From DASWED01 sp036394995 (lineage in GTDB: Bacteria > Actinomycetota > UBA4738 > JACQTL01): DNA of 21,243 nt. The notes beneath the pieces were generated by a model, which was not told where the DNA came from, did not search any database, and saw only the letters and a list, made by a program, of their open reading frames with translations. The stretch's first letter is position 1, and each line of letters opens with the position of its first letter. Positions 1 to 7,815 of this stretch are shown here, one piece after another. The position numbers and the translations under genes are program-made. The stretch spans positions 1 to 21,243 of the forward strand of contig DASWED010000126.1 of assembly GCA_036394995.1 (NCBI GenBank). Reading direction: 5' to 3'.

Positions 1-448
1 CCGCGGGCGAGACGTCCCGCGGCACGGCCAGCTCGGCGACCATCGCGTAGACCGGGGATTCGTCTCCGACCAGCCGGCAGGACAGGTCCGTGATGTTCAC
101 GTCCCGCCCGGCGAGCGTCGCGGCGATCCGCGCCACCAGTCCCGGCCGGTCGGACCCGTACGCCACCAGCGTGTGCGTCGACGGCGCCGAGGGGACGCGA
201 TCGGACGACGTCCCCTTCACCTTCACGGACATGCCCATCGCGTTGAGCTCGGTGTCCAGTCGCCGTTCGAGCTCCGCCCCACCGAGGCCCTCCGGCGCGT
301 CGACCACCAGCATGATCGCGAACGACCCTCGGAGGATCGTGGAGGACACGTCCTCCAGGTTGCACCCCATGTCGAACAGCGACCGGGCCACGGCGGCCAC
401 GATCCCCGGCCGGTCGTCGCCGATCGCCGTCACCGCGAAGTGCGTCAT
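1..448 (-). CDS. ACT-domain protein, GcvR-like (3' end cut off by window edge)
   Basis: The minus-strand reading frame starts at ATG 446-448 (MTHFAVTAIGDDRPGIVAAV) and stays open to base 1, so the C-terminus lies outside the window. Two ACT domains are visible. The first begins at residue 3 and carries DDRPGIVAAVARSLFDMGCN, followed by an acidic VVD strand end. The second begins around residue 95 with GSDRPGLVARIAATLAGRDV. The DRPG(I/L)V motif at a strand-helix turn is the ligand-binding signature of amino-acid-sensing ACT domains. Tandem ACT proteins of this type are usually annotated as glycine cleavage repressor (GcvR)-like; the amino acid bound cannot be read from sequence. A weak purine-rich SD (CGAGG) lies about 10 bases upstream. 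The gene is divergent from the small secreted protein at 625. Confidence 0.85.
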   Translation of the reverse strand, partial: MTHFAVTAIGDDRPGIVAAVARSLFDMGCNLEDVSSTILRGSFAIMLVVDAPEGLGGAELERRLDTELNAMGMSVKVKGTSSDRVPSAPSTHTLVAYGSDRPGLVARIAATLAGRDVNITDLSCRLVGDESPVYAMVAELAVPRDVSPA

Positions 449-591
449 GGATGTGGGCCTCGCTCGACCACCTGGCAATCATCCCTGATCTCCGAGGGCC
501 CGCTGGTCAGGCGGGAGGTGGGCTTCCCGAGCAATGTCCGGGGATTCCGCGGGTTCCCCGTGCTCATCCCGGTCGGATCGTCGACATGGGT

Positions 592-606
592 GCCCCCGCC
601 GGGGGC
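592..606 (+). promoter_or_regulatory. GC hairpin just upstream of an SD
   Basis: GCCCCC-GCC-GGGGGC is a 6-bp perfect stem with a 3-base loop. It ends 8 bases before the GGGAGG ribosome-binding site (615-620) of the small secreted protein. Similar compact hairpins precede the SDs of the genes at 1065 and 7855. Function is unknown and it could be chance in GC-rich DNA. Confidence 0.3.
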
Positions 607-624
607 GACGACAAGGGAGGTCCG

Positions 625-843
625 ATGCGGAAGATCGTCCTCGCCGCCACGCTCGTCGTGGCGCTGCTCGTCCCCGGCGTGGCGAGTGCCCTCGACGGGA
701 AGAAGGGCTGCGACCCTGCCGGGATGCACCACGCGCTGGGTCGGTACGAGCTGACGATGCTGCGCCATCCGAACGACGAGGCCAAGATCGCCCGGTGGAA
801 GGCGCGCTTCGACACCAGGCGAGGCGCATGCCTGGCCGAGTAG
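625..843 (+). CDS. Small secreted protein, 72 aa, unknown function
   Basis: The start is ATG 625, preceded by GGGAGG at 615-620. The longer frame from 451 is rejected because its extra 58 residues are Pro/Gly-rich and end right where a signal peptide begins. The N-terminus MRKIVLAATLVVALLVPGVA followed by SA is a good Sec signal peptide with likely cleavage after ASA (about residue 22). The mature part is only about 50 residues, charged and probably helical, with one Cys near each end (KKGCDPAG and RRGACLAE), which could form one disulfide. I recognise no family. It stands alone, followed by a GC-rich hairpin at 863-890. Confidence 0.7.
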   Translation: MRKIVLAATLVVALLVPGVASALDGKKGCDPAGMHHALGRYELTMLRHPNDEAKIARWKARFDTRRGACLAE

Positions 844-862
844 CCGAACCTCGCTCGTGACC

Positions 863-890
863 GCGGGGCCGCCCAGGCGGGCGGCCCCGC
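863..890 (+). terminator. GC-rich hairpin, probable terminator after the small secreted protein
   Basis: A perfect 12-bp stem (left arm 863-874, right arm 879-890) encloses the loop AGGC and starts 20 bases past the stop codon at 843. No U-tract follows, so it is a GC-only hairpin of the kind often seen after actinobacterial genes; intrinsic termination is unproven. Confidence 0.5.
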
Positions 891-1027
891 CGCGCTGTCT
901 CCGGACTTCCGACGCCCGCCTCGTCCGCCCGCCCGTCTCGCCGCCTCCCGATCGCGGGCTGATGTCCGCCATGTCCCGGGATTCCTCCGGTTCCACAACC
1001 CCATTCCCGCCCAACGCTCGCCTCGAC

Positions 1028-1044
1028 GGGCCCCGACGGGGCCC
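1028..1044 (+). promoter_or_regulatory. GC hairpin just upstream of an SD
   Basis: GGGCCCC-GAC-GGGGCCC forms a 7-bp perfect stem with a 3-base loop, ending 6 bases before the GGAGGGA ribosome-binding site (1051-1057) of the DUF4185-like gene. It is the same arrangement as at 592-606 and 7816-7833. Confidence 0.3.
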
Positions 1045-1064
1045 CCGGGTGGAGGGAGACGGAC

Positions 1065-2078
1065 ATGGGAGCCCCGAGGCGCCACGGAGGCCGGATCCTC
1101 GCCCTCGCGCTCTCCGCCACCACGGCGCTCGCGGGGATCGTGCTCGCTGCCCCGCCGGCCGGGGCCGGCGTCTCCGTCATCGACCGAGGTCCGCTGGTCG
1201 GCCCGGCCGAGGTCCTGCGTGACGGTGGGGAGTCGGTCCGCCTTGGCGACCGCGTGCTGTGGCTGTTCGGCGACACGCTCTATCCGGACTGCGATCCTGT
1301 GTGCGCCCAGAACTCTGCCGGCGTGGGCGATGCCACCGGCCCCACCTGGGAGCTCGGCGCGGAGTTCATTCCGCTCACGACCGAGGAGCGGGCAGCCTGG
1401 CACTCGGGCGACGACCGGATCGCCGTGTGGCCGACCGGAGCCATCCGGACCGGCACCACGACCGCAGCCGTCTTCTTCGCGCGGTACCACGTCACGGGCC
1501 TCCTGGCGTACGCGCCTCTCGGCTGGGGCGTCGCGACGGTCGCGGTCGGCGACATGACGGCGACTCGCGTCCTCGAGATGCCGGGCCTGCCCTACGGTCA
1601 TCCGGTGCGCGTGGGCCGGCGTGTCTACGCGTACGGATGCGAGCGTGAGGAGTGGCTCCAGTTCGCGTGCAAGGTCGCGCGGGCGCCGCTCGCCGGGCTG
1701 CGCGACCCCGCCGCCTGGCGCTACTGGACCGGAGCCGCGTGGTCGATCGATCCACAGCTTGCGGCCTTTGTGCTGGATGGACCGACCGGCGGGCTGACGG
1801 TGTCGTGGAATGCGTACCTCGGCCAGTATCTCGCCACGTACAACCTGGCCCTCAGCAACCGCGTCGTCATCCGGACGGCGCCGTCGCCGAAGGGGCCGTG
1901 GTCCGAGGCCACGGACCTGTTCGCCGGGCTCGACCCGCCTGCCGGGACGTTCGACTACGCGGGGATCGAGCACCGCGAGCTCGCCCGCGATGGCGGCCGC
2001 GTGATCACCGTGACCTACTACCACCCGCTGGGCGACTGGAGCGGAGAGATCCGCCGGGTCGAGGTGACGCTGGGTTGA
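1065..2078 (+). CDS. Secreted DUF4185-like beta-propeller protein
   Basis: This 337-aa protein starts at ATG 1065 behind GGAGGGA (1051-1057). Residues 1-35 are an Arg-rich n-region, a hydrophobic stretch (ILALALSATTALAGIVLAA) and a PAGAG cleavage region, so it is exported. The mature protein matches the DUF4185 pattern as I know it: an early WLFGDTLY motif (around residue 66), regularly spaced beta-strand segments, a Cys-containing middle part (YGCEREEWLQFACK) and near the C-terminus LGQYLATYN then RTAPSPKGPWSEATDLF. DUF4185 proteins are predicted five-bladed propellers related to glycoside hydrolases of GH43/GH117 type; no substrate is known. Whether this copy is catalytic cannot be judged. 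It is convergent with the hydroxylase gene, with 17 bases between stop codons. Confidence 0.8.
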   Translation: MGAPRRHGGRILALALSATTALAGIVLAAPPAGAGVSVIDRGPLVGPAEVLRDGGESVRLGDRVLWLFGDTLYPDCDPVCAQNSAGVGDATGPTWELGAEFIPLTTEERAAWHSGDDRIAVWPTGAIRTGTTTAAVFFARYHVTGLLAYAPLGWGVATVAVGDMTATRVLEMPGLPYGHPVRVGRRVYAYGCEREEWLQFACKVARAPLAGLRDPAAWRYWTGAAWSIDPQLAAFVLDGPTGGLTVSWNAYLGQYLATYNLALSNRVVIRTAPSPKGPWSEATDLFAGLDPPAGTFDYAGIEHRELARDGGRVITVTYYHPLGDWSGEIRRVEVTLG

Positions 2079-2095
2079 GCGACCCGGTCCGTCCG

Positions 2096-4261
2096 CTACG
2101 ACAGGCCGTCTCGGACCGACGGGCGCGAATACACCCTGGGGTCCAGGACCACCAGGTCCGCCTGGCCCGCCGCCAGGATCGTGTTCGCCTCGTCGGCCGT
2201 GGTGATGTTGCCGCTCGTCATCGTGGGGATCCCCGCCTCGTTCCTGACCACGTCGGAATAGGGAACCAGGAACACGCGCCCGTACACGGGCCGCTGCTCG
2301 GCCACGGTGCCACCGGCCACGACGTCGAGGAAGTCGGCGTGTGCGGCCAGCGCGCGGGCCACGTTCAGCGAATCCGACCGGGACAGGCCGCCCGGAGCCC
2401 AGTCGGTGGCCGAATACCGCACGCCGAGCGGCCCCTCCCATGCGTCGCGCACCGCAGCCAGGACCTCCAGGGGGAACAGCAGCCGGTGCTCCACCGGCCC
2501 CCCGAACCCGTCCTCGCGCCGGTTCGTCAGCGGCGACAGGAACGACGCCACCAGCCCGCCGCGCGAGAAGTCCAGCAGCAGCACCCCGGCCCCGCTCCGG
2601 GCGACGGCCCCGGCCGCGTCCACGAACGAGATCACGACCGCGTCCATGTCGGCGCGCCGCAACGCCGCCGGGACCGGCGACCGGGACGTGAACGGCACCG
2701 GCGAGGCCGAGACCACCTCCCACCCGCCCTCGCGCAGCGGCCGGTCCAGTCCCTCGCTCCGCGGCCTGCTCGAACCCCGCCGGCCCGCGTGCCCGAGCAC
2801 CACGCACACCGGGGCCCGCTCCACGCCGGGCACGAACTCCGGCAGGTCCGCCGCGACGGGGGTCGCCGGGCTGATCCGACCCGGGGGGGAGACGGCCACG
2901 AACGGCGTGAGCACCAGCCCGACCTCCTGCAGGAGCCGCGAGGCCACACCGGCGGCGAGGCCGCCCGGGGGATCCAGGGGCTCCGCCCGCAACGCGATCC
3001 GGTTCTCCACCGTGGCGCCCCCCAACTGCAGCGGCGCGAACAGGGGCGGCGGTGGTGTGATCAGCGGCCCGTGCGTTCGCACCCGGGTCCCGTGGGGCGC
3101 CCGGTGCGCGCCGCGTGGCGCGGCCCGCTCGGCGAACCACCGATCGACCCCCGCCACGAACGCCGGGTCCCGCTTCTCGAGCTCCAGATGGGTGATCCGC
3201 CCGCTCCGGGTGAGCAGCTGGAACGCGAACGGCAGGGGATCGAATCCCGTGTACCGGATGACGTCCTCGAAGTACCGGGAGCTCTCCCGCGCCGCCTCCT
3301 GGAACCGCTCCACCACCGGCTGGCGTTGCATCTCGTAGTCGGTGAGGGCCGCCTCCAACCCCGACGGACCGGAATGCTTCAAGAACGCGTTCGCCAGCGA
3401 GATCGCATCCTCCATCGCGAGCTTCGTCCCGCTCCCGATCGTGAAGTGCGCGGTGTGCGCCGCGTCGCCCAGCAGCACCACGTTCCCGTGATGCCAGCTC
3501 TCGCACCGCACCGTCACGAACGACACCCACAGCGACCGGTTGGACATCAGCCGGTGCCCCGCCAGCTCCGGGGCGAAGAGCTCCTCGCAGAACGCGATGG
3601 AGTCCTCCTCGGTGGCCCCCTCCAGCCCGGCCCGCTCCCACGTGGCCTGGTTGCACTCCACGATGAAGGTCGACGTCCGCGCGTCGAACGGATACGCGTG
3701 CACCTGGAACAGCCCGTGCTCGGTGGCCCGGAAGATGAACGTGAACGCGTCGAAGGTCCGGTCGGTCCCGAACCACACGTACTTCGACCGGTGGACGTCC
3801 AGTCGCGGTCCGAACCAGTCGGCATGGATGCGGCGAACGGTGGAGTTCACCCCGTCGGCGGCCACCACCAGGTCGAAGCCCTCGAACCTGGAGAGGTCGG
3901 GCACCTCGTCGTGGAACGACATGTCCACGCCGAGGTCGCGGCACCTTTCCTGGAGGATGCGCAGGAGCTGCTTGCGCGCCACGCCGCTGAACACGTGCCC
4001 GCCGGACCGAACCACCTTCCCCGCGTAGTGGACGTCGATCGCGCTCCACCGCGCGAACGACTCCGTGATGTCGAGGTAGGTCTCGTGATCGGCGTCCCGG
4101 AGGGCCCCCAGCGTCTCCTCGCTGAACACCACCCCCCACCCGAACGTCGCGTCCGGCGCGTTGCGCTCGACGACGGTGATCTCGTGGCGGGGATCGGCCT
4201 TCTTCATCAGCAGCGAGAGGTACAGGCCCGCCGGCCCCGCCCCCAGCACCCCGATCCTCAC
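2096..4261 (-). CDS. Bifunctional FAD hydroxylase / OYE-like protein (salicylyl-CoA 5-hydroxylase or 2-aminobenzoyl-CoA monooxygenase type)
   Basis: I place the start at GTG 4259-4261, which overlaps the upstream stop by four bases (GTGA). This gives 721 aa beginning VRIGVLGAGPAGLYLSLLMK; the open frame reaches further upstream but that part is a shadow of the neighbouring gene. Residues 1-390 form a class A flavin monooxygenase with the GAGPAG dinucleotide motif (7-12), FGWGVVFS, and the LLGDAAHTAHFTIGSGTKLA flavin motif (GD about 265-266). Residues from about 407 on resemble Old Yellow Enzyme: VENRIAL, VSPPGRISP, LGHAGRRGS, FLSPLTNRREDGFGG, SGNITT. This fusion is typical of enzymes that hydroxylate aromatic CoA thioesters. 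In the OYE half the usual H-x-A-H-G-Y-L substrate-binding histidines read D564-F-S-R567-G-G-L, so the reductase site is probably altered. The exact substrate is not known. Confidence 0.85.
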   Translation of the reverse strand: MRIGVLGAGPAGLYLSLLMKKADPRHEITVVERNAPDATFGWGVVFSEETLGALRDADHETYLDITESFARWSAIDVHYAGKVVRSGGHVFSGVARKQLLRILQERCRDLGVDMSFHDEVPDLSRFEGFDLVVAADGVNSTVRRIHADWFGPRLDVHRSKYVWFGTDRTFDAFTFIFRATEHGLFQVHAYPFDARTSTFIVECNQATWERAGLEGATEEDSIAFCEELFAPELAGHRLMSNRSLWVSFVTVRCESWHHGNVVLLGDAAHTAHFTIGSGTKLAMEDAISLANAFLKHSGPSGLEAALTDYEMQRQPVVERFQEAARESSRYFEDVIRYTGFDPLPFAFQLLTRSGRITHLELEKRDPAFVAGVDRWFAERAAPRGAHRAPHGTRVRTHGPLITPPPPLFAPLQLGGATVENRIALRAEPLDPPGGLAAGVASRLLQEVGLVLTPFVAVSPPGRISPATPVAADLPEFVPGVERAPVCVVLGHAGRRGSSRPRSEGLDRPLREGGWEVVSASPVPFTSRSPVPAALRRADMDAVVISFVDAAGAVARSGAGVLLLDFSRGGLVASFLSPLTNRREDGFGGPVEHRLLFPLEVLAAVRDAWEGPLGVRYSATDWAPGGLSRSDSLNVARALAAHADFLDVVAGGTVAEQRPVYGRVFLVPYSDVVRNEAGIPTMTSGNITTADEANTILAAGQADLVVLDPRVYSRPSVRDGLS

Positions 4262-5103
4262 GCCACGACCTCGGCCAGACGGTCGGCCTGGGACGGGTCG
4301 GCCACGGTCGGGAACAGGATCAGGTGGTCGCACCCGGCGTCCTCGTACCCCCGGACGAAGTCGCGAACCGCGCCCGGAGTGGTCAGGTTCCCGGCGGCCA
4401 CCTTCTCCGCGAACGGGCCGGTGAACGCGTAGTAGTCGCGGAGGTACGCGGCGCCGGCCTCCACCACGTCGTCGCCGCCCAGCCCGAAGTAGCCCTGCCC
4501 CCACAGCTCCGGCTGCCCGGGCCGCTCGGCGTCGGTCCATGCCGCCAGGGCCTCCGACGCGGCTCGAGCGAACGCCCGCGGGGGCCCGCCGCCGTGCGCG
4601 TAGCCGTCGGCGAACCGGGCCATCCGCCACAGCGCGGTCCCGGCCAGGCCCCCCACCAGCACCGGCGGGCCGCCCGGACGGGCGGGAGGCGGACCCACGT
4701 CGGCGTCCTCCCAGTGGTCGCGAAGCGCGGCCAGCTGCTCGGAGAACCGCGCCGCCCGCCCGGCGAAGTCCGCGCCCGAGGCCTCGTAGTCCTCCCGGCG
4801 GGCTCCCAGGCCGAGCCCCAGGACCAGCCGTCCCCCGCTCACCTGGTCCACCGACGCTGCCTGCTTCGCCAGCAGCGCGGTGCTCCTGATGGGCCCCACG
4901 ACGATCATCGTGGCCAGGCGGATGCGCGAGGTCACCGTCGCAGCCGCGGCCAGTGATGGGAACGGATCGAGGCTCCGGTACGCCACCCGGTCCAGCACGC
5001 CCACCGAGGCGAACGGCCCAGCATCCGCCCGCCGGGCCCACTCCATCACCTCCGGCCCGGTCGCTCCGGGGACCGTGTTCGGCAGGCCCACGCCGATCTC
5101 CAT
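4258..5103 (-). CDS. LLM class (luciferase-like) flavin-dependent oxidoreductase
   Basis: The 281-aa product starts MEIGVGLPNTVPGATGPEVM at ATG 5101-5103. It shows the luciferase-like TIM-barrel pattern: first strand IGVGLPN, SVGVLDRVAYRSLDPFPSLA, a TSRIRLATMIVVGPIRST block, and the diagnostic QVSGGRLVLGLGLGARREDY around residues 88-107. It ends with DAGCDHLILFPTVADPSQ, typical of F420- or FMN-dependent members. Its stop overlaps the GTG of the hydroxylase gene by four bases, so the pair is probably translationally coupled and this gene may feed or complement that pathway. No strong SD is visible; the leader contains a small hairpin (GCGAGG at 5110-5115 with CCTCGC at 5121-5126). Cofactor (F420 or FMN) and substrate are unknown. 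Confidence 0.85.
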   Translation of the reverse strand: MEIGVGLPNTVPGATGPEVMEWARRADAGPFASVGVLDRVAYRSLDPFPSLAAAATVTSRIRLATMIVVGPIRSTALLAKQAASVDQVSGGRLVLGLGLGARREDYEASGADFAGRAARFSEQLAALRDHWEDADVGPPPARPGGPPVLVGGLAGTALWRMARFADGYAHGGGPPRAFARAASEALAAWTDAERPGQPELWGQGYFGLGGDDVVEAGAAYLRDYYAFTGPFAEKVAAGNLTTPGAVRDFVRGYEDAGCDHLILFPTVADPSQADRLAEVVA

Positions 5104-5137
5104 CAGCCAGCGAGGCTACACCTCGCCACCCCTTCTC

Positions 5138-5167
5138 TTGACAGAGGGCCGACCGGATGCCCACGAT
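5138..5167 (+). promoter_or_regulatory. Candidate sigma-70-type promoter for the membrane protein/thioesterase/TDO operon
   Basis: A perfect TTGACA -35 box at 5138-5143 is followed after 18 bases by CACGAT (5162-5167), a weak -10 box. It lies in the 98-base divergent gap and points toward the ATG at 5202. Confidence 0.4.
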
Positions 5168-5201
5168 GCGCCCGTCCTCTCGTTCAAGGAGCCTTCCGCA
5201 C

Positions 5202-6431
5202 ATGAGAACCTTCCTTCGAGTATTCGGCCTGCTGCTGGCCGTGGCGGGCCTGGCGGCGCTCGCCATCGGGCTGTACGGCGTGTTCCACAACCTCCCCACG
5301 GCGAACGACTTCGGTTCCGATTCGACCAGCAAGGTCGGCAAGAACGTCCCGCTCATCGGCGGAGGCATCGCCGGGATCGTGATCGGGATGATCATCTTCA
5401 CGTTCGTGGGCCAGCTGATGAGCAAGAGCGGCACCACGAGGGCGGTGGACCTGGGGGCCATCGCCAGCCAGCCGGGTGGCCGCTCCTACGGCAACATGTA
5501 CCTGTTCGTCGCCATCCTCGAGCTCGCGCTCGGCGGGGTGTTCCTGGCCATCGGGCTGTCCGGCAACGGCGGCCTGCTGTTCACCGGGGCCATCCTGGCC
5601 GTGGTCGGGATCATCTTCGTGGTCGTGTACCTGCGGATCCGCAGGCGCCGAGCGGAGGCCCAGCAGCTCGAACAGACCGGCCTGTCGGCGACCGCGACCG
5701 TCACCGGGATCACCCAGACCGGCATGTACATCAACGAACAGCCGGTGCTGGGAATCGACCTCCAGATCAACGCGCCGAGCAGGGCGCCGTACTCCGTCCA
5801 CGTCCGGGAGATGGTCCCGTTCATCATGCTGACCCAGGTGCAGGCCGGGCGGACCTACCCGGCCAAGGTCGACCCGAACGACCCGGAGAAGATCCTCGTG
5901 GAGTGGCAGCAGGGCGGGATGGCCGGCGCCGGGGCTCCGTTCGGCGGGATGCCAGGGGCGTTCGGCGGGATGCCAGGGGCGTTCGGTGGGATGCCGGGGG
6001 CCTTCGGGACCGCCGCGCCCGCCGGCGCGGACCCGTTCGCGTTCGGTGGCGCGCAGCCGGGCCAGCAGAGCTCGGCGTGGAACCTCGGCGGGGTCATGCC
6101 CGGGATGGTCCAGGGGCCGGCCGCTGTCACGTACCAGGGACCGGGCCAGGCCACGCCCATGCCGGTCAGCCCGCTCGGCACCCAGATCCCCGGCGGCGTC
6201 AGCGGCCAGGCCACGGTCCTGTCGTCCAGCGCCGCCGGCATGGACCTCGGAGGGCAGCAGCTGTACATCCTCCAGCTCCAGATCACGCCGTCGAACGGCA
6301 GCCCCACCTACCAGGTCACGCATCCGGTGATGATCCCGACCGCGCAGGCCTCCAGGGTCCAGCAGGGCGCGACGATCCCGGTCACCATCGACCCGTCGAA
6401 TCAGAACAACGTGGTGCCGAACCTGTCGTGA
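5202..6431 (+). CDS. Four-helix membrane protein with two DUF3592-like domains
   Basis: I choose ATG 5202 (MRTFLRVFGLL), ten bases after AAGGAG (5186-5191), over the in-frame ATG at 5157, whose 15 extra residues are Ser/Arg-rich. The 409-aa product has four hydrophobic helices at about 5-28, 49-70, 99-119 and 125-144, then YLRIRRRR. Residues about 161-230 (SATATVTGITQTGMYINEQP ... YPAKVDPNDPEKILVEW) and about 330-405 (SGQATVLSSSAAGMDLGGQQ ... IPVTIDPSNQNNVV) are two copies of a beta-rich, DUF3592-like domain. They are joined by a Gly/Pro/Ala linker with three identical FGGMPGA heptads. Function is unknown. The stop overlaps the thioesterase GTG by four bases, so the two genes are coupled. Confidence 0.75.
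   Translation: MRTFLRVFGLLLAVAGLAALAIGLYGVFHNLPTANDFGSDSTSKVGKNVPLIGGGIAGIVIGMIIFTFVGQLMSKSGTTRAVDLGAIASQPGGRSYGNMYLFVAILELALGGVFLAIGLSGNGGLLFTGAILAVVGIIFVVVYLRIRRRRAEAQQLEQTGLSATATVTGITQTGMYINEQPVLGIDLQINAPSRAPYSVHVREMVPFIMLTQVQAGRTYPAKVDPNDPEKILVEWQQGGMAGAGAPFGGMPGAFGGMPGAFGGMPGAFGTAAPAGADPFAFGGAQPGQQSSAWNLGGVMPGMVQGPAAVTYQGPGQATPMPVSPLGTQIPGGVSGQATVLSSSAAGMDLGGQQLYILQLQITPSNGSPTYQVTHPVMIPTAQASRVQQGATIPVTIDPSNQNNVVPNLS
5940..6002 (+). repeat. Three tandem 21-bp repeats encoding FGGMPGA
   Basis: Units at 5940-5960, 5961-5981 and 5982-6002. The first two are identical and the third differs at three third-codon positions. They encode the flexible linker between the two DUF3592-like domains and probably arose by slippage. 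Confidence 0.9.
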
Positions 6432-6877
6432 CGGACCCGGAGGCCGGACCGGCGCCGGCGTCGATCGTGATCCAGCGCCGGGTGGAGTGGTCCGACACCG
6501 ACGCCTCGGGCGCGTACCACAACTCCGCCGCGTTCAACTTCATGGAGTCGGCCGAGGTGGCCCTGGTGGACCGCCTCGGGATCCGGGAGGACGTGTACGG
6601 CCGGCACCCGCGGGTTCGGATCGAGGCGGACTTCCTGGCCCCGCTGTGGTTCCGGGACCTGGTGGACGTGGAGATCCGGGTATCGAACGTGGGCCGCACA
6701 TCGGTGACCTACGAGGCCGAGATCCGCCGGGGAAGCGAGGTGTGCGTCCGGGGCCGGATGGTCGCCGTGCTCCTGGACCGCATCGGGGGAACGCCGCAGC
6801 CGTGGCCCGAGGAGTACCGGAGGCTCCTGGCGGCGGCCGGGCCCCAGGTCCCCGAGCGGCTCGTCCAGGGCGAATAG
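6428..6877 (+). CDS. Acyl-CoA thioesterase, hotdog fold (4HBT-like)
   Basis: The start is GTG 6428-6430, overlapping the upstream TGA as GTGA, giving 149 aa, the usual size of a single-hotdog thioesterase. Residues about 17-40 read RRVEWSDTDASGAYHNSAAF followed by NFMESAEVAL, matching the 4-hydroxybenzoyl-CoA thioesterase pattern in which the Asp of (D)TDxxG is catalytic and the helix that follows lines the active site. The hydrophobic RIEADFLAPLWFRDLVDVEI segment and the VTYEAEIRR strand complete the fold. By context, an aromatic CoA thioester (for example gentisyl-CoA or an anthraniloyl-CoA derivative) is plausible but not shown by sequence. It lies 12 bases before the tryptophan dioxygenase gene, so one transcript is likely. 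Confidence 0.85.
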   Translation: MTDPEAGPAPASIVIQRRVEWSDTDASGAYHNSAAFNFMESAEVALVDRLGIREDVYGRHPRVRIEADFLAPLWFRDLVDVEIRVSNVGRTSVTYEAEIRRGSEVCVRGRMVAVLLDRIGGTPQPWPEEYRRLLAAAGPQVPERLVQGE

Positions 6878-6889
6878 GATCATCGGGCC

Positions 6890-7732
6890 ATGGAGCCGGG
6901 TGACGAGCGCGAGGCCGGACCGGGCCCGGAGCGCCGCTCGGTCCGCCGGATGGGCCGGGTGTCGCCGGCCGACGAGGGCCTGTCCTACGGCACGTACCTG
7001 AAGGTCCCGGAGCTCCTCCGCCTCCAGCACCTCCTGTCGGAGCCGCCCGCGCACGACGAGCTCCTGTTCATCGTGGTCCACCAGACCTACGAGCTGTGGT
7101 TCCGCCAGATCCTGTTCGAGCTGGAGTCGGTCCGGGACCTGATGTTCCGCCACGAGCCCGCGACCGCCCGGCACTACCTGGGCCGGATCCACGCCATCGA
7201 GCGCGTCCTCATCGAACAGATCCCCGTGCTCGAGACGATGTCGCCGCAGGACTTCCTGGAGTTCCGTTCGAACCTGTCCCCGGCGAGCGGGTTCCAGTCC
7301 GTGCAGTTCCGCGAGGTGGAGTTCATCTCGGGGCTGAAGAGCCGGGGGTTCCTGGCGCACCTCGGCGAGTCCGACGACGAGCGGAGCCGGCTGGAGCGGA
7401 GGCTGGAGGAGCCCACGCTGTGGGACGCCTTCTGCGAACTGGTGACCGACCATGGCCTGCCCATGCCGGCCGATGACGCAGAACGGCGCCGGCAGAGCCT
7501 GCTCGAGATCGCCCGCCGCCGGGACGGGCACGCCGAGCTGTGGAACCTGTCCGAGGACCTGCTGACCCACGACGAGCTGTTCTCGCTATGGCGGTACCGG
7601 CACATCCTCATGGTCGTGCGCCAGATCGGGTCGAAGACCGGCACGGGGGGCTCCTCGGGGGCCTCCTACCTCCAGTCCACCCTCGACAAGCGGTTCTTCC
7701 CGGAGCTGTGGGAGCTCCGGAGCCATCTCTAA
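6890..7732 (+). CDS. kynA: Tryptophan 2,3-dioxygenase
   Basis: This 280-aa haem enzyme cleaves the tryptophan indole ring to N-formylkynurenine, the first step of the kynurenine pathway. Family signatures are complete: SYGTYLKVPELLRLQ (32-46), VVHQTYELWFRQ with the substrate-side H64, SGFQSVQFRE with the carboxylate-binding R141, YRHILMVVRQIGSK with the axial haem ligand H238, and GTGGSSGASYL with T252. Length is normal for bacterial TDO. ATG 6890 is taken as start; an internal Met at residue 21 (6950) is an alternative because the first 20 residues are Arg/Glu/Gly-rich and lie outside the family core, and no strong SD decides. No kynureninase or formamidase is in the window. Confidence 0.95.
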   Translation: MEPGDEREAGPGPERRSVRRMGRVSPADEGLSYGTYLKVPELLRLQHLLSEPPAHDELLFIVVHQTYELWFRQILFELESVRDLMFRHEPATARHYLGRIHAIERVLIEQIPVLETMSPQDFLEFRSNLSPASGFQSVQFREVEFISGLKSRGFLAHLGESDDERSRLERRLEEPTLWDAFCELVTDHGLPMPADDAERRRQSLLEIARRRDGHAELWNLSEDLLTHDELFSLWRYRHILMVVRQIGSKTGTGGSSGASYLQSTLDKRFFPELWELRSHL

Positions 7733-7815
7733 GTCGCACCCGGCGGCGGCGTTTCCCCAGGTCAGCACATGGGTATCTGTGCCGTGCCCGCGCGTCCGCC
7801 GGGCCTGAGGGGAAG

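Noticed and set aside
564..4139. Very long minus-strand open frame (1191 codons), and similar long frames at 1652-4432 (+), 4880-6427 (+), 7762-11022 (-) and 14417-17077 (+)
   Set aside because: They are Arg/Gly/Pro-rich shadows of recognisable genes in other frames, a common effect of high GC; none contains a domain pattern outside the true genes.
2096..5461. Extending the hydroxylase to a 1121-aa protein
   Set aside because: The extra N-terminal part is the LLM oxidoreductase gene read in another frame; the GTGA overlap and the GAGPAG motif fix the start near 4261.
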